Source: CAYRVX01 sp964427875
Lineage (GTDB): Bacteria; Planctomycetota; Phycisphaerae; SM23-33
Assembly (NCBI GenBank): GCA_964427875.1
Contig: CAYRVX010000023.1
Span: forward strand, 6,496 to 70,495
Direction: 5' to 3'
DNA length: 64,000 bases
Shown here: positions 7,197 to 16,537 of the stretch, piece by piece
Layout of the letters: each line of letters starts with the position of its first letter
How positions within the stretch are numbered: the stretch's first letter is position 1
Made by a program: the position numbers and the translations under genes
Notes under the pieces: model-generated
The model's database searches: none
Told to the model about the DNA's origin: nothing
What the model saw: only the letters and a program-made list of their open reading frames with translations

Positions 7197-9554
7197 ATGA
7201 GGGCAGCGCCCGCGTTAACGGTGTTCGCCGTTCTGGCGGGCGGGCTGTTGGGTCAGACGACCCGGCCGGCGGCGCCGAGGACGCCGCCAGGCGCCTCTGA
7301 CAGCGAAGAGGACGTTCTTGCAGCCGAGAGCTTCCGGCACTCCGCCGTCCAGATGGCGTGCTCGACCTCGGCAGCGCCCGGGCGGGCCGGGCGCCTCGTG
7401 GTCCTCAGCCGCTTTGCCGAACGGCTCGTCCCGGGCGACTGGCGCACCAACCGCCTGTTGGCGGACATCTACCTGGCCCGGGCCGACGGCGACGCCGAAG
7501 CCCGCGCGCTGGCGGCCTACCTGAAGGCCTTCCCCGGCGATTGCACTCGCTACCTGCGCTGGGTGGCCGTCCGGCTTGGCGGCATGCAGACCGCCGCGGA
7601 ACGGGCCGGGCTGCTCGAGTCGCTGGTGGACCGAAAGGACATCTCGCCGCCGATCCGGGCGGAGGCCGCGGCCATGTTGGCCAGGCTCCGCAACGGGCAG
7701 GGACGGACCCCCGAGGCCGTTGCGGCGGCGCGCCGGGCCGTCCGGCTCGATCCCTACGGCCCCGGCGGACTGGCCATCTGGGCCGCTCTCGAGAAGCCGT
7801 CCACCCTGACGGGGCGCCTGGACCTGCGCCTGCGGCTGCTGCGGGGCGAGCCGCGGGCGGCGGCCGAGGCGTGGGAGGTCGCTCTGCAACTCGGCAAGCT
7901 CGGGCTCCACGAAGCGGCGATGCGCTTCTTCGACCACGCCTGGCCGGACGCCGAGGCCACGAAGGTCCCTGCCGGCAACGTCTCGGAGCAGCAGCTTCTG
8001 GTGGATTACTGCAACGCGCTGCTGGATGCCGGTCGGCCCGCCAAGGCCGTCAAGATCCTCGTGCCGGCCGTCAAGAGGTACAGCAAGGCACCTGCGCTGA
8101 GCGCGCTGCTGCACGAGGCGTACCGGGCGGCCGGCAAGGACGAGGAAGCCCGGCAACTGCTCGATGCCATGGCCAAGTCCTACAGGGACAGGGAGGCCTC
8201 CGGGGAGGCGTCGGAGGCCTTCGCGGCCGAGATCGCGTGGTTCTACGTGGACTTCCGGCCGAACTACCTGTCCCTTATCTATGCCAGACGGGCCACCGAG
8301 GCCGACCCGAACGACCCCGTCTATCAGCGGATCCTGGGCGCCGCGGAGATGGGCCACTCCGAGCCGGTGAAGGGGGAAAACCGGCTCAGGAAGCTGCTGG
8401 GCAAGGACGTCTTCGCCTCCGTCTTCCTGGCCGAGTGGTACAACCGCAGAACCGACGCCAACAGCGCCGCCAAGTGCAGGCAGGCCATCCTCGCCGCCGC
8501 GCCGTTGTCTCGAAGCGGTCCGGCGTACCGCAGACTCACCGCCCTGGCCGGCAGGCGGAACGTCGCCCTTTCGCCCGCGAAGGACGCCGAGGAGGCCGGA
8601 CGCCTGGCAGCGGCCTTTGACCCGAACCACCTCGAAATGTTCCGCGAGCCGCGGAAGTTCGTTGCGGTCGACCTGAAGCCCGTCCGGGATAGGATCTCCT
8701 GCGGCGAACCGGTCGAGGTCGTCGCCACGCTGAGGAACATCGGCCCCGTGGACATCCCCCTTGGCCCAAGCGGCCTGCTTCGCCCGGAGATGGCCCTGGA
8801 GGTGGTTGTGACCGGCTCCGACGGCGAGAAGATCGCCAAGGTCTCCCACCTGCCGATGGCGGTCTGGTCCGCTGGGCGATACCTCCACCCCGGCGAGGGC
8901 CTCGATCAGAGGGTCCGGTTGGACGTGGCCGAGCTGGCCGGAAGGCTCGTGCTGCGGCCGCTGGAGGACCTGTCCCTCGAGGTCGCGGGCACGTTGGATC
9001 CCGCGGACAAGGCGGGCAGCTCCCTGCCGTCCGTCGCCGTCCCCACCGCGCGGATCGTCCGCGCGGGGCTTCTGGGGGCGTTCGACCGCGGCAGCCGCGA
9101 CGAATGGCCCAAGGCCTACCGCCTGGCCCTCGGCCGCATTGTCCGCGACCTGAGACGCGGCACGCCCGCGCGGCGAATGCGGGCCGCCCGGCAGACCGGC
9201 TCCCTGTTGGCCATGGCCTGTCAGATCGAAGCCGGGCGGGCCGACCCGCCCCGGCCGCTGGCCGGGACGATCGACAAGCTCGTGATGCTCTCCATGATGC
9301 GGGCGATCCTGGCGGACCGCTCGCCCGCCGTGCGACAGGAGATGATCGCCTCGCTGCACCACGTCAGCCTGGACAAGACGGCCATCTCGCTGCTCGCGCC
9401 CGCCATCGAGGATGCCAGCCCCATGGTCCGCTGCCGCCTGGTGGAACTGCTGGCGGCCTCGGCGACCAAGGGACACAGGACGATCGTGAGCCACCTCGCG
9501 GGGGACAAGGACGAGCTCGTTCGCGACATGGCGCAGGTGTTCATGCGGCGGTGA
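7197..9554 (+). CDS. Secreted TPR / HEAT-repeat protein
   Basis: 785 residues from ATG 7197 (58 bases after the PDZ gene). The signal peptide is about 1-22, then helical TPR-like repeats rich in Ala, Leu and Arg run to about residue 480. A beta-rich domain (about 480-605, with VEVVATLRNIGPVDIPLG) resembles Ig-like secreted modules. HEAT-type helices (about 640-785) contain two DRSPAVRQ/DASPMVRC-style units. No catalytic motif is visible. It is probably an exported interaction scaffold, perhaps acting with the preceding PDZ protein. Confidence 0.7.
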   Translation: MRAAPALTVFAVLAGGLLGQTTRPAAPRTPPGASDSEEDVLAAESFRHSAVQMACSTSAAPGRAGRLVVLSRFAERLVPGDWRTNRLLADIYLARADGDAEARALAAYLKAFPGDCTRYLRWVAVRLGGMQTAAERAGLLESLVDRKDISPPIRAEAAAMLARLRNGQGRTPEAVAAARRAVRLDPYGPGGLAIWAALEKPSTLTGRLDLRLRLLRGEPRAAAEAWEVALQLGKLGLHEAAMRFFDHAWPDAEATKVPAGNVSEQQLLVDYCNALLDAGRPAKAVKILVPAVKRYSKAPALSALLHEAYRAAGKDEEARQLLDAMAKSYRDREASGEASEAFAAEIAWFYVDFRPNYLSLIYARRATEADPNDPVYQRILGAAEMGHSEPVKGENRLRKLLGKDVFASVFLAEWYNRRTDANSAAKCRQAILAAAPLSRSGPAYRRLTALAGRRNVALSPAKDAEEAGRLAAAFDPNHLEMFREPRKFVAVDLKPVRDRISCGEPVEVVATLRNIGPVDIPLGPSGLLRPEMALEVVVTGSDGEKIAKVSHLPMAVWSAGRYLHPGEGLDQRVRLDVAELAGRLVLRPLEDLSLEVAGTLDPADKAGSSLPSVAVPTARIVRAGLLGAFDRGSRDEWPKAYRLALGRIVRDLRRGTPARRMRAARQTGSLLAMACQIEAGRADPPRPLAGTIDKLVMLSMMRAILADRSPAVRQEMIASLHHVSLDKTAISLLAPAIEDASPMVRCRLVELLAASATKGHRTIVSHLAGDKDELVRDMAQVFMRR

Positions 9555-9652
9555 AGTCGCCCGCTCGCGGCCCGACTGGCCCGCAGAATGCCTTGCCCCC
9601 AGCATGCGTGCGGTTTAGGCTCTTCTGCCCCGTATGAAAGGCCGCGGACGGC

Positions 9653-10462
9653 ATGGCGATGAGACTCCGCAACCTGGCGTCGTCGGCGTTGACCTGGGTG
9701 GCTCGGCGCCCGGCGTACATGCTCCTGACGGCCGGCGACGAGCCCCTGGCGGCCGAACCGCCCGAACGGTTCACCCACGCCTGGATCGGGCTGATGGCAA
9801 TGTCGCTTCTCTGGGGGATCATCCTCGTGAACCTTTGGGGCGTCGCCTGGGGGGTCTTCCGCGATTACGAGCCGCTGGTCATGCCGGCGATGGCGACGGC
9901 GGGGCTGTTCTGCCTCTGGCCGTTCCGCCGAGCGATCGCCGCGATGGCGGAGTTCCTGGCCCCGAAGGACGCGACGACGCGAGCGGTGGTCGCCTCGGCG
10001 ATCGTCCTCATCGTGGCACTGAGCTTTCTCGGGCTCAAGCCGGACTGGCGCCGCTGGGAGTTCACGAAGCTGCCGTGGTGGGTCGCCTGGCTCCAGCCGG
10101 ACGCCAAGCTGTACCGCGTGCTGCTGCTGATGCCCCTGTGGGGGGCGTGGGCGATGCTGATCACGGTGAAGTTCTGCAAGCCCACCGAGCGGACGGAGCC
10201 GCAGGTCTCGGCCCTTGCCCGCGGATGCGGGGCGGCCGCCGCCGCGGGGTGCATGGCCGTGCTGCTCGGGGCGTCCATCGCCTACTTCCACCACCTTGGC
10301 GTCGGCAGCGAGGTGACCATCTTCGTGGTGACCGTGCTGGCCGCCATCGGCGGCGGGGTGGGCCTCTGTCGGGCCGCGGGAGGGATCTGCCGCCGGGCCC
10401 TGCTGGCCGCCAACGTGCTCACGCAGATCGCCTTCATTCTGGCGTATCTGGCCGGCCGATGA
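9653..10462 (+). CDS. Polytopic membrane protein, unknown function
   Basis: 269 residues. Six or seven hydrophobic helices are visible, for example about 43-67, 76-97, 115-132, 157-175, 196-218 and 223-245, with a Trp-rich stretch (WRRWEFTKLPWWVAWLQ). I recognise no family. It lies between the TPR/HEAT gene and purC, separated by about 100 bases from the former and 55 from the latter. Confidence 0.65.
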   Translation: MAMRLRNLASSALTWVARRPAYMLLTAGDEPLAAEPPERFTHAWIGLMAMSLLWGIILVNLWGVAWGVFRDYEPLVMPAMATAGLFCLWPFRRAIAAMAEFLAPKDATTRAVVASAIVLIVALSFLGLKPDWRRWEFTKLPWWVAWLQPDAKLYRVLLLMPLWGAWAMLITVKFCKPTERTEPQVSALARGCGAAAAAGCMAVLLGASIAYFHHLGVGSEVTIFVVTVLAAIGGGVGLCRAAGGICRRALLAANVLTQIAFILAYLAGR

Positions 10463-10517
10463 TTCGCCCATCGATAGGACTTGACCGCCGAGCAGCGAGG
10501 AAGGTAGAAAAACGGCT

Positions 10518-11411
10518 ATGAAAAGCACCGCACTACTGACGACGTCCATCGGAAACTATCCGAAGCGCAGCGGCAAGGTCCGCGACATCTACGAACTGCC
10601 CGACCAACTGCTGATTGTCGCCACCGACCGCATCAGCGCCTACGACGTGGTCATGCCCAACGGCATCCCCGACAAGGGACGCGTGCTGAATCAGATCAGC
10701 GCGTTCTGGTTCAACCTGCTGGCCGACATCACGCCCAACCACCTCATCTCGGTCTCCCTGGAGGACCTCCCCGACGACTGCCGCAGCGAAGAGCTCGACG
10801 GGCGGTTCATGCTCTGCCGGAAATGCCAGGTCGTGCCGATCGAGTGCGTGGTCCGCGGCTACCTCGCCGGCAGCGGCTGGCGGGAATACAAGGCCGACGG
10901 CGCCGTCTGCGGAATCGACCTGCCCGACGGGCTCAAGCAGTGCGCCGAGCTGCCCGAGCCCATCTTCACGCCCGCCACCAAGGCCGAGTCCGGCCACGAC
11001 GAGAACATCTCCTTCCAAAGGGTCTGCGAACTCATCGGCCGGGACGTCGCCACGGAGATCCGCGGCCGGTCCATCGCCCTCTACCAGCGGGCACGAGGGC
11101 ACGCGGCCGAGCGGGGCATCATCCTCGCCGATACGAAGTTCGAGTGGGGCCGGGACGACGACGGGCAGCTCGTTCTCATCGACGAGGTCCTCACGCCGGA
11201 CTCCTCGCGGTTCTGGCCGGCCGAGGGCTACAAGCCGGGCAGGGATCAGCCCAGCTTCGACAAGCAGTTCGTTCGGAACTACCTGGACAAGATCAAGTTC
11301 GACCGAACGCCGCCCGGTCCGGTGCTGCCGGCGGAGATCGTCCAGAAGACCCGCGCGAAGTACATCGAGGCCTACACCCGCCTGACCGGACAGGACTTCC
11401 CCTGGGAATAA
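10518..11411 (+). CDS. purC: Phosphoribosylaminoimidazole-succinocarboxamide synthase
   Basis: 297 residues, the longer fungal/planctomycete-like form rather than the 237-residue E. coli form. It joins CAIR and aspartate with ATP in purine synthesis. Motifs include SGKVRDIYE (phosphate-binding start), DRISAYDVVMP, ECVVRGYLAGSGW, ADTKFEWG and LIDEVLTPDSSRFW. The ribosome binding site AGGAAGG lies about 13 bases before ATG 10518. It is the last + strand gene before a convergent boundary. Confidence 0.96.
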   Translation: MKSTALLTTSIGNYPKRSGKVRDIYELPDQLLIVATDRISAYDVVMPNGIPDKGRVLNQISAFWFNLLADITPNHLISVSLEDLPDDCRSEELDGRFMLCRKCQVVPIECVVRGYLAGSGWREYKADGAVCGIDLPDGLKQCAELPEPIFTPATKAESGHDENISFQRVCELIGRDVATEIRGRSIALYQRARGHAAERGIILADTKFEWGRDDDGQLVLIDEVLTPDSSRFWPAEGYKPGRDQPSFDKQFVRNYLDKIKFDRTPPGPVLPAEIVQKTRAKYIEAYTRLTGQDFPWE

Positions 11412-11413
11412 GA

Positions 11414-11473
11414 AGGGGCAGATACGAATGGCACTGCCGTGCGCAGGCGTGGCATTCGTTCCTGACACCTTTT
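11414..11473. repeat. REP-like imperfect inverted repeat filling a convergent gap
   Basis: The arms CGAATGGCAC (11425-11434) and GTGGCATTCG (11449-11458) pair with one mismatch. The similarity extends outward (GGGGCAGATA on the left; the complement of TTCCTGACACC on the right), giving arms of roughly 24 bases. It fills nearly the whole 66-base gap between the purC stop and the protease stop. The GGTGTCAGGAACG edge on the - strand recalls REP sequences associated with Y1/IS200-type transposases. It may serve as a bidirectional terminator. Confidence 0.55.
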
Positions 11474-11477
11474 CCGG

Positions 11478-12452
11478 CTACGGGGTGAAGCGGAGGGTTT
11501 TGGCCCAGGCGATGAACTCGCGCTCGATGGCGGGGAGCTTCCTGCCGAAGACGTGCTCGATGGCCTTCACGTCGGCCCCCTCGCCGCTGTGGTGACCGCG
11601 GAAATGCCTGTAAAACTTCCCCAGCACGCCCTTCGTCTGCATGTACATGACGAAGTACCTCGCCTGGGCGTAGTTGACGCCCCCGAGCCGGCCGTAGAAG
11701 TCCCGCTTCGTCACCAGGTCCTTCAGCGGGCGGAGCGTGTTCTTCCGGATCGCCTGCTGGAGGCCCCCCAGGCGCCAGTTCGTCAGGCCGATGATCGTCG
11801 TCTCCTTGACGCTGCACTGCTCGTGGAGGCTCGCCAGGCCCTCGTTGAACCAGGTCGGCACGGCCGGGAAGTCGTAGACGATCAGCGCGTGCGTCAGCTC
11901 GTGAACCAGCGTGCCGGTGCCGGTGTTGATGTCCATGACGAGCCGGCGGTCGGCGGGCATGTAGTAGCCGAAGAACGGGCGCCCGCCGTCGGGGTAGTCG
12001 CGCCGGGCGTAGGGGTCGTAGTTCTTCTTGCCGGCGAAGAGGTAGACGGTGATGACCTGGTCGGGCTTCTTCTCGAAGTAGGCCCTCCACATCGCCCTGG
12101 CCGGGCGAACGACGCTCCATTTGGCATAGGACGCCAGCCGGGCCTCGGAGACGTCGCCGGCGATGACGAACGGCGGGCGGACGATGACCTTGATCGTCGG
12201 TGCGTGCTTGGCGCGGATGGCCGTCGCCTTCGCCTGACATGCCTTGACAAGCTCCTCCGGCGGGTACTTGGCCGGCTTCGTGGCGGCCGCCGGCCGGACC
12301 GCCGAAGCGCGCGGCGCCGCCGGGGCCGTCCGAAGGTCACCCGCCAGGAAGAAGATCAGCACGGCACCCGCCACGAGCGCCACGACAAGCGCACACCACG
12401 CAGCCCTTCCCGCCGACTTCGACCCGCTTCTCCGCTCCGGTATTCTTCTCAC
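11478..12452 (-). CDS. Membrane-anchored HExxH (gluzincin, peptidase MA-like) protease
   Basis: 324 residues from GTG 12452, chosen because GGAAGGG precedes it at good spacing and an N-terminal anchor helix (about 16-37) then follows directly. The catalytic motif HELTH is at 184-188, with a downstream NEG glutamate (E204) in TWFNEGLASLHE, matching the gluzincin layout of peptidase MA-like proteins. The domain would face the periplasm. A conserved-looking C-terminal helical region contains AQARYFVMYM. It converges on purC. Substrate unknown. Confidence 0.8.
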   Translation of the reverse strand: MRRIPERRSGSKSAGRAAWCALVVALVAGAVLIFFLAGDLRTAPAAPRASAVRPAAATKPAKYPPEELVKACQAKATAIRAKHAPTIKVIVRPPFVIAGDVSEARLASYAKWSVVRPARAMWRAYFEKKPDQVITVYLFAGKKNYDPYARRDYPDGGRPFFGYYMPADRRLVMDINTGTGTLVHELTHALIVYDFPAVPTWFNEGLASLHEQCSVKETTIIGLTNWRLGGLQQAIRKNTLRPLKDLVTKRDFYGRLGGVNYAQARYFVMYMQTKGVLGKFYRHFRGHHSGEGADVKAIEHVFGRKLPAIEREFIAWAKTLRFTP

Positions 12453-12759
12453 GAAGTTCCCTTCCGCCGGCGGCAACCCAAGGCCGCACTCGCTCCCGCC
12501 GCGGCGCACAGACCGACACGTTCTTGGTCGGTTCGCCGCGATTCCAGTTCCCGATTCTCCGTCTCTCCGGCCGCTGGGACAAGCCTCTGATGACCCCGAC
12601 CGCCTTCGAGGAAGAGGCGTCAGGAGGAAACGGCACGGCGGCGACACGCCGCCGCGGTGCCTTTCCCCACATCCGCCCCGTGCATCGCTTCGGCACGCGC
12701 CCGACAGCGCGGGCGAAGCTCAAAGAGCTCCTGCGACCTTTTCGCTCTTTTCGCTCTCC
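12453..12759. other. Intergenic region between sigma gene and protease gene
   Basis: 307 bases with no credible gene. It contains the protease ribosome binding site and a GC hairpin at 12698-12715 (CGCCCG, loop ACAGCG, CGGGCG), which could terminate the sigma transcript although no T run follows. I could not settle on a promoter. Confidence 0.45.
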
Positions 12760-14445
12760 TCACGACAGCAGTTCGGCTTTCTGCTGGGGGCCGAGGATCT
12801 TGCGGAGCTTCTTGAGGGCCTGGATCTCGATCTGGCGGACGCGCTCCTTCGAGAGGCCCAGGTGCCGGCCGAGCTGGTCGAACGTCATCGCATCGACCCC
12901 CTCCTCCAGGCCGTAGTGGTCGATCAGGATCGCTCGCTCGCGGGGCTTGAGCTGGGCGAGGATGACGTCGATGCTCTCGCGGAGCTCGCGCAGGTTGAGC
13001 TCGTTGGGGTCGTAGATCCTCATGCTGGCGGCGATATCGAGCACCTCGTCATGCCCGGTGGCGAAGCGGTCGAGCTGGTAGCGCTCCCTCGGCACGGAAC
13101 GGGCGAAGTTCCGGATGATGGCCCAGGAGGCGTAGGTGCTGAAGCGGTTTCCGCGGGAGTAGTCGAACTTTTCGACGGCCATCATCAGGGAGACGTTCCC
13201 GTCGCTGATGAGCTCGAAGAGGCTTTGCGGCCCGCCGACGTGTTTCTTGGCGATGGAGACGACCAGGCGGAGATTGGCGCGGACGATCCGGTTCTTGGTG
13301 ACGTTCGCCCGCAGCAGCAGCTTCTCGACGTCCTTCAGTTGGCTCGTGCGGATGCGGTCGACGTTGATCTTCTCGCGGAGCTTGTCGGCCTTGTACTTGA
13401 GGTAGTTGTACAGGCGGAAGACCCTCTTCTCATTCTCGCGGGTCAGGAGCGGCACGTCGTAGAGCGCCTTGAGATACGGGGGGAGGTTCTTCGGCAGCCT
13501 GGGCAGCTTCGCGTCGCCCTGGCCGGCGGAGGGCGCGCTCGTCGGCTCGGCCTCGAGGATCAGCTCGTCGGCGTTGGGCAGGTCGAACTGCGGGTTGTGC
13601 ATGTACTTGATGGGCCGGCTGAGCAGTTGCCTGGCCCGCATCTCGTTGACGATCCGATAGACGCTTCCGCGGGTGCGGTTGTACCGCTCGGCGAGGGCCT
13701 GCACCGGCACGCCCCGGAGGAAACAGCGATAGATGCTCGCCTTCTCTTCGTCGCCGAGGGGGCTGATGAGGTAGGGGAAGACGGCGTTGTTGGGATAATC
13801 GTTGTCGTGTTTGCGGATGGTATAACGGACGGTTTCCACGGCCCGGCCGGTCCGGCGCGCGATCCGCCGCGCCACGTCGCTGAGGCTGCACCGGGTGAAA
13901 TTGGCCATCCGGCGGGCGCGGCGAACGATCTCCCGCCGTTCGAGCTCGGACATCTGCGTGAACTTCGCCGAGCGGGCAACCTGGCTGCGGCGGTCCTTGA
14001 CGAAGCTGCGAATGGAACTGCCCAGGAACGCCACGCGCTTCCTGCCGTCCGGGAAGACGAGTCTCCTGGCCGGCAGCCCGCGCCGCCGCCAGCGCTGGAT
14101 CGTCTTGGTGGAGACGTTGAATCGCCTGGCCAGCGAGGCCGTGTCGTAGACCGGCTCGGGGTAGCTGTCCGTGGACAGGTCGAAACTGTCGCAGATGTCC
14201 AGGATCAACCGCAGAAGGTCCGCTCGCAGGCTCTTGCCCGACATCGGCTGCGAGGACCGATCGCCGGCGGGCGGACGGTAGCCCGTGAGGCGATACACCA
14301 CGAATTCGTACGGGTACTCGCGCGAGGGATCGATGATCTGGAGCAGGCCCTCGGCGGCATCCACGTAGCCCTTCCTCAGCCGCTTCAAGCCGGCCGTCAA
14401 CTCCGCCGCCAAGTCCTCGATCGGCTTGTTGGAGTATTTGCGCAT
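12760..14445 (-). CDS. Sigma-70 family factor with three N-terminal HTH-like segments
   Basis: 561 residues from ATG 14445. Region 1.2-like sequence (PRLPKNLPPYLKAL, about 315-355), region 2 (about 378-450: NRIVRANLRLVVSIAKKHVG, FDYSRGNRFSTYASWAIIRNFAR) and region 4 (about 495-555: LKPRERAILIDHYGL, LSKERVRQIEIQALKKLR) are clear. Only about 45 residues separate 2 and 4, so region 3 is missing or reduced. The first 280 residues hold three HTH-like segments: 100-147 (MerR/excisionase-like, SLARRFNVSTKTIQRWRRRG), about 187-213 (LSDVARRIARRTGR) and about 232-268 (VQALAERYNRTRGSVYRI). Not the housekeeping RpoD. It would direct RNA polymerase to an unknown regulon. A good promoter precedes it. Confidence 0.88.
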   Translation of the reverse strand: MRKYSNKPIEDLAAELTAGLKRLRKGYVDAAEGLLQIIDPSREYPYEFVVYRLTGYRPPAGDRSSQPMSGKSLRADLLRLILDICDSFDLSTDSYPEPVYDTASLARRFNVSTKTIQRWRRRGLPARRLVFPDGRKRVAFLGSSIRSFVKDRRSQVARSAKFTQMSELERREIVRRARRMANFTRCSLSDVARRIARRTGRAVETVRYTIRKHDNDYPNNAVFPYLISPLGDEEKASIYRCFLRGVPVQALAERYNRTRGSVYRIVNEMRARQLLSRPIKYMHNPQFDLPNADELILEAEPTSAPSAGQGDAKLPRLPKNLPPYLKALYDVPLLTRENEKRVFRLYNYLKYKADKLREKINVDRIRTSQLKDVEKLLLRANVTKNRIVRANLRLVVSIAKKHVGGPQSLFELISDGNVSLMMAVEKFDYSRGNRFSTYASWAIIRNFARSVPRERYQLDRFATGHDEVLDIAASMRIYDPNELNLRELRESIDVILAQLKPRERAILIDHYGLEEGVDAMTFDQLGRHLGLSKERVRQIEIQALKKLRKILGPQQKAELLS

Positions 14446-14764
14446 ACCACCATTGCCGCATTCGTGCGCGCAGTGCCGCGCACGCGAGCGGTCCCTGCCG
14501 GTGGCTCTAGTATGCCCCAAAACCGCCAATTTGGCAATGCATTTCTTGGCCCGTGCGCCGCCGGGCGGCCCGGAGAAACAGTCGCGGGTGACTCCCGGCG
14601 GCGGCCGCGCCGATGGCCCGCCGTCTTGCCGCAGGGAAGCGACGTAAATGAAGCGACTTGCGCCAATGACGCCCCGGGCCTCCCGCACAAGTCGAACGCA
14701 GCCGGCCCGCCGGACGGCTGCGATTGCCCACCTGTCCTCCCGGCCCGACAAGCGACGAACGGTG
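14446..14764. other. Intergenic region upstream of the sigma gene
   Basis: 319 bases. It contains the sigma gene promoter at 14509-14537. The remainder (14538-14764) is GC-rich with no gene, tRNA or clear terminator that I can support. Confidence 0.5.
14509..14537 (-). promoter_or_regulatory. Sigma70-type promoter of the HTH-sigma gene
   Basis: On the - strand: TTGCCA (14537-14532), 17 bases, CATACT (14514-14509). The -35 matches consensus at five of six positions. The expected start gives an untranslated leader near 55-60 bases. A CCAAATTGG palindrome overlaps the -35 and could be an operator. Confidence 0.55.
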
Positions 14765-16489
14765 TCACGGTGTGACGGGCGCGGAAGTCGGCGGCGGCGT
14801 CACCTCAGTGGCGAGCAGCTTGCGGAAGTGTGCCGCGTGAGGGGCAACGTAGCGAGAGCCCGCCTCTTCGCCGAGCTCGTCCAGCGCGGCGATCGCCTTC
14901 TGACGGACCTGGCCGTCGCCGGAGATGCGGTACCACCCCGTATACGCCGCCGCGGTCTGGATCCGATACACCCACTGAAGCTTCTTGCCCACCACTCGGC
15001 CGCCCAGACGCTCACCGCTGACGCCTTCGCAGGCGCTTTCGTAGTTCTTGGCGGCCCAGCGGAAGTCATCCTGGGCGGCTTTCCGCACCTTGCCGGCCTC
15101 GGTGACATAGCCGGTGACCTGCTCGACGATGGCGGGAACGTCCTTCTGCACGGGCAGGGACGACCAGAGCTTCTTGACGTCACGGATCACGTGGTCGATC
15201 CGGTCCTGGAGGGCCAGCGACCGGACGCGCAGGTCGGCCCTCGCCATCCGCGCGTCACCGAACAGGGCCGTGATGACGGGATCGGCCGACGAGGGCTCGC
15301 CGGCGCCCGTGGCCCCCCTCGCCGTGGAGTTGCCGTACTCCTCGTATTGCTTGACGGCCCGACCGTACGCCGAGTTCGCGTCCTCCTCGATCGCCGAGGC
15401 CCCCTTGCAGACCTTGATGACGGACCCGGCCAGCGTCTCGACTTCCTTCTGGCTTTCGGTCAGCAGCTTGATGAAGTCGTCTCTTTGCTTGCGGGTAGCG
15501 GCCTGCCGCTGCCGGCGATCGGCGGCGATCTTGTCGGCGACGGCGGACCGCTTTCCGGCGGCGGCCACGTCCAGGTCCAGCGTGGCGATCTGCGAGCTCA
15601 GGAACTGGATCGAGTCCTCGGTCTCGGTGATCTTGACCGAGTTGGCGGTGGCCTGGTTTTCCTTGGCCTTGGCCTGGTCGAACAGCTCGATTCCCTGTAG
15701 CACGTCGGCGAGCTGGCTGTCCACGTGGAGCTTGCGGGCCGCCGCCAGGAGCCTCTCGTTCGCGGCTTCCAGGGCGGCCTTTTGTGTCTTGAGGCCGTCG
15801 ATCTGCTTCTTCATCCCGGCGATCTTGGCCCCGGCGGTCTGCTCGTCCGCCTTGGCCTTCGCGGACATCTCGCCCAGCGACTTGTCGGTGACGCTCAGGA
15901 GCGCGTCGCAGTTGGCCACGCGCTTGCCGTGGTCGCCCATTTGGATGGCCGCATTCTCCAGCCGGCGAACGAGGGACCAGGCCTTGTCCCTCTCCTGTGC
16001 CGCCTCGATGGCGTGGCTAAAGCCCTGGAGTGCGTGGACGCGTGCGAGCATGGCGTGCGCCCGGGCGATCTCGACGGGCGGCGCATCGGCGGCGTCTTTC
16101 AGCGCGGCGGACAGCTCCTCGGCGGCCTGCCGGATGGCCTCGCCGGCCAGCGGATTGATCGCGTCGGTGGAGGCCGGGGTGATCGGGAACTCCTGGAGCC
16201 CCTTTTGTCTCCGGGCCTGCTGCTGCGGGTCGTTCGCGTCCAGGTCGAGGATGCGATCGGCCTGCTCGTTCAGGTCCTGGCGATACACGGTCAGCGGGGC
16301 GTCCTTGCCCTCGACCTTGTAGACGGGGTCCTTCAGATGGCTGCACGCCTTGTCATAGAGGCGTCTGGCCCTGTCGGTCGCCTTGGCCAACTCGCTCCTG
16401 GGATCGCCGCCACAGCCCGGGGGGGCCAAGGCGGCCAGCACGAGGAGCCCCAGAAGCACGAAAGCGGCACGTCGGTACTCTTGCACGAT
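14765..16489 (-). CDS. Coiled-coil lipoprotein, unknown function
   Basis: 574 residues from GTG 16489 (GGGAGAC upstream); a TTG at 16516 would add nine. The N-terminus has a lipoprotein signal with lipobox-like APPGC (cysteine near residue 26), so it would be a substrate of the Lgt above and be membrane-anchored. Residues about 190-360 are strongly heptad-like (ADEQTAGAKIAGMKKQID and onward), suggesting a long coiled coil. A helical C-terminal half contains the WVYRIQTAAAYTGWYRI segment. It ends with a Pro/Thr tail. No enzymatic motif. Possibly the last gene of the envelope cluster, with its own promoter. Confidence 0.7.
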   Translation of the reverse strand: MVQEYRRAAFVLLGLLVLAALAPPGCGGDPRSELAKATDRARRLYDKACSHLKDPVYKVEGKDAPLTVYRQDLNEQADRILDLDANDPQQQARRQKGLQEFPITPASTDAINPLAGEAIRQAAEELSAALKDAADAPPVEIARAHAMLARVHALQGFSHAIEAAQERDKAWSLVRRLENAAIQMGDHGKRVANCDALLSVTDKSLGEMSAKAKADEQTAGAKIAGMKKQIDGLKTQKAALEAANERLLAAARKLHVDSQLADVLQGIELFDQAKAKENQATANSVKITETEDSIQFLSSQIATLDLDVAAAGKRSAVADKIAADRRQRQAATRKQRDDFIKLLTESQKEVETLAGSVIKVCKGASAIEEDANSAYGRAVKQYEEYGNSTARGATGAGEPSSADPVITALFGDARMARADLRVRSLALQDRIDHVIRDVKKLWSSLPVQKDVPAIVEQVTGYVTEAGKVRKAAQDDFRWAAKNYESACEGVSGERLGGRVVGKKLQWVYRIQTAAAYTGWYRISGDGQVRQKAIAALDELGEEAGSRYVAPHAAHFRKLLATEVTPPPTSAPVTP

Positions 16490-16537
16490 ACTGTCTCCCA
16501 ATCTCTCCGGCGCCAAGCGAACCCGCGAGGCGCCTAT

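Noticed and set aside
10470..10517. Promoter for purC (TTGACC near 10480)
   Set aside because: A -10 at normal spacing would place the transcript start almost at the ATG, removing the ribosome binding site; not supported.
12698..12715. Firm terminator call after the sigma gene
   Set aside because: GC hairpin but no T run; could be chance in GC-rich DNA.
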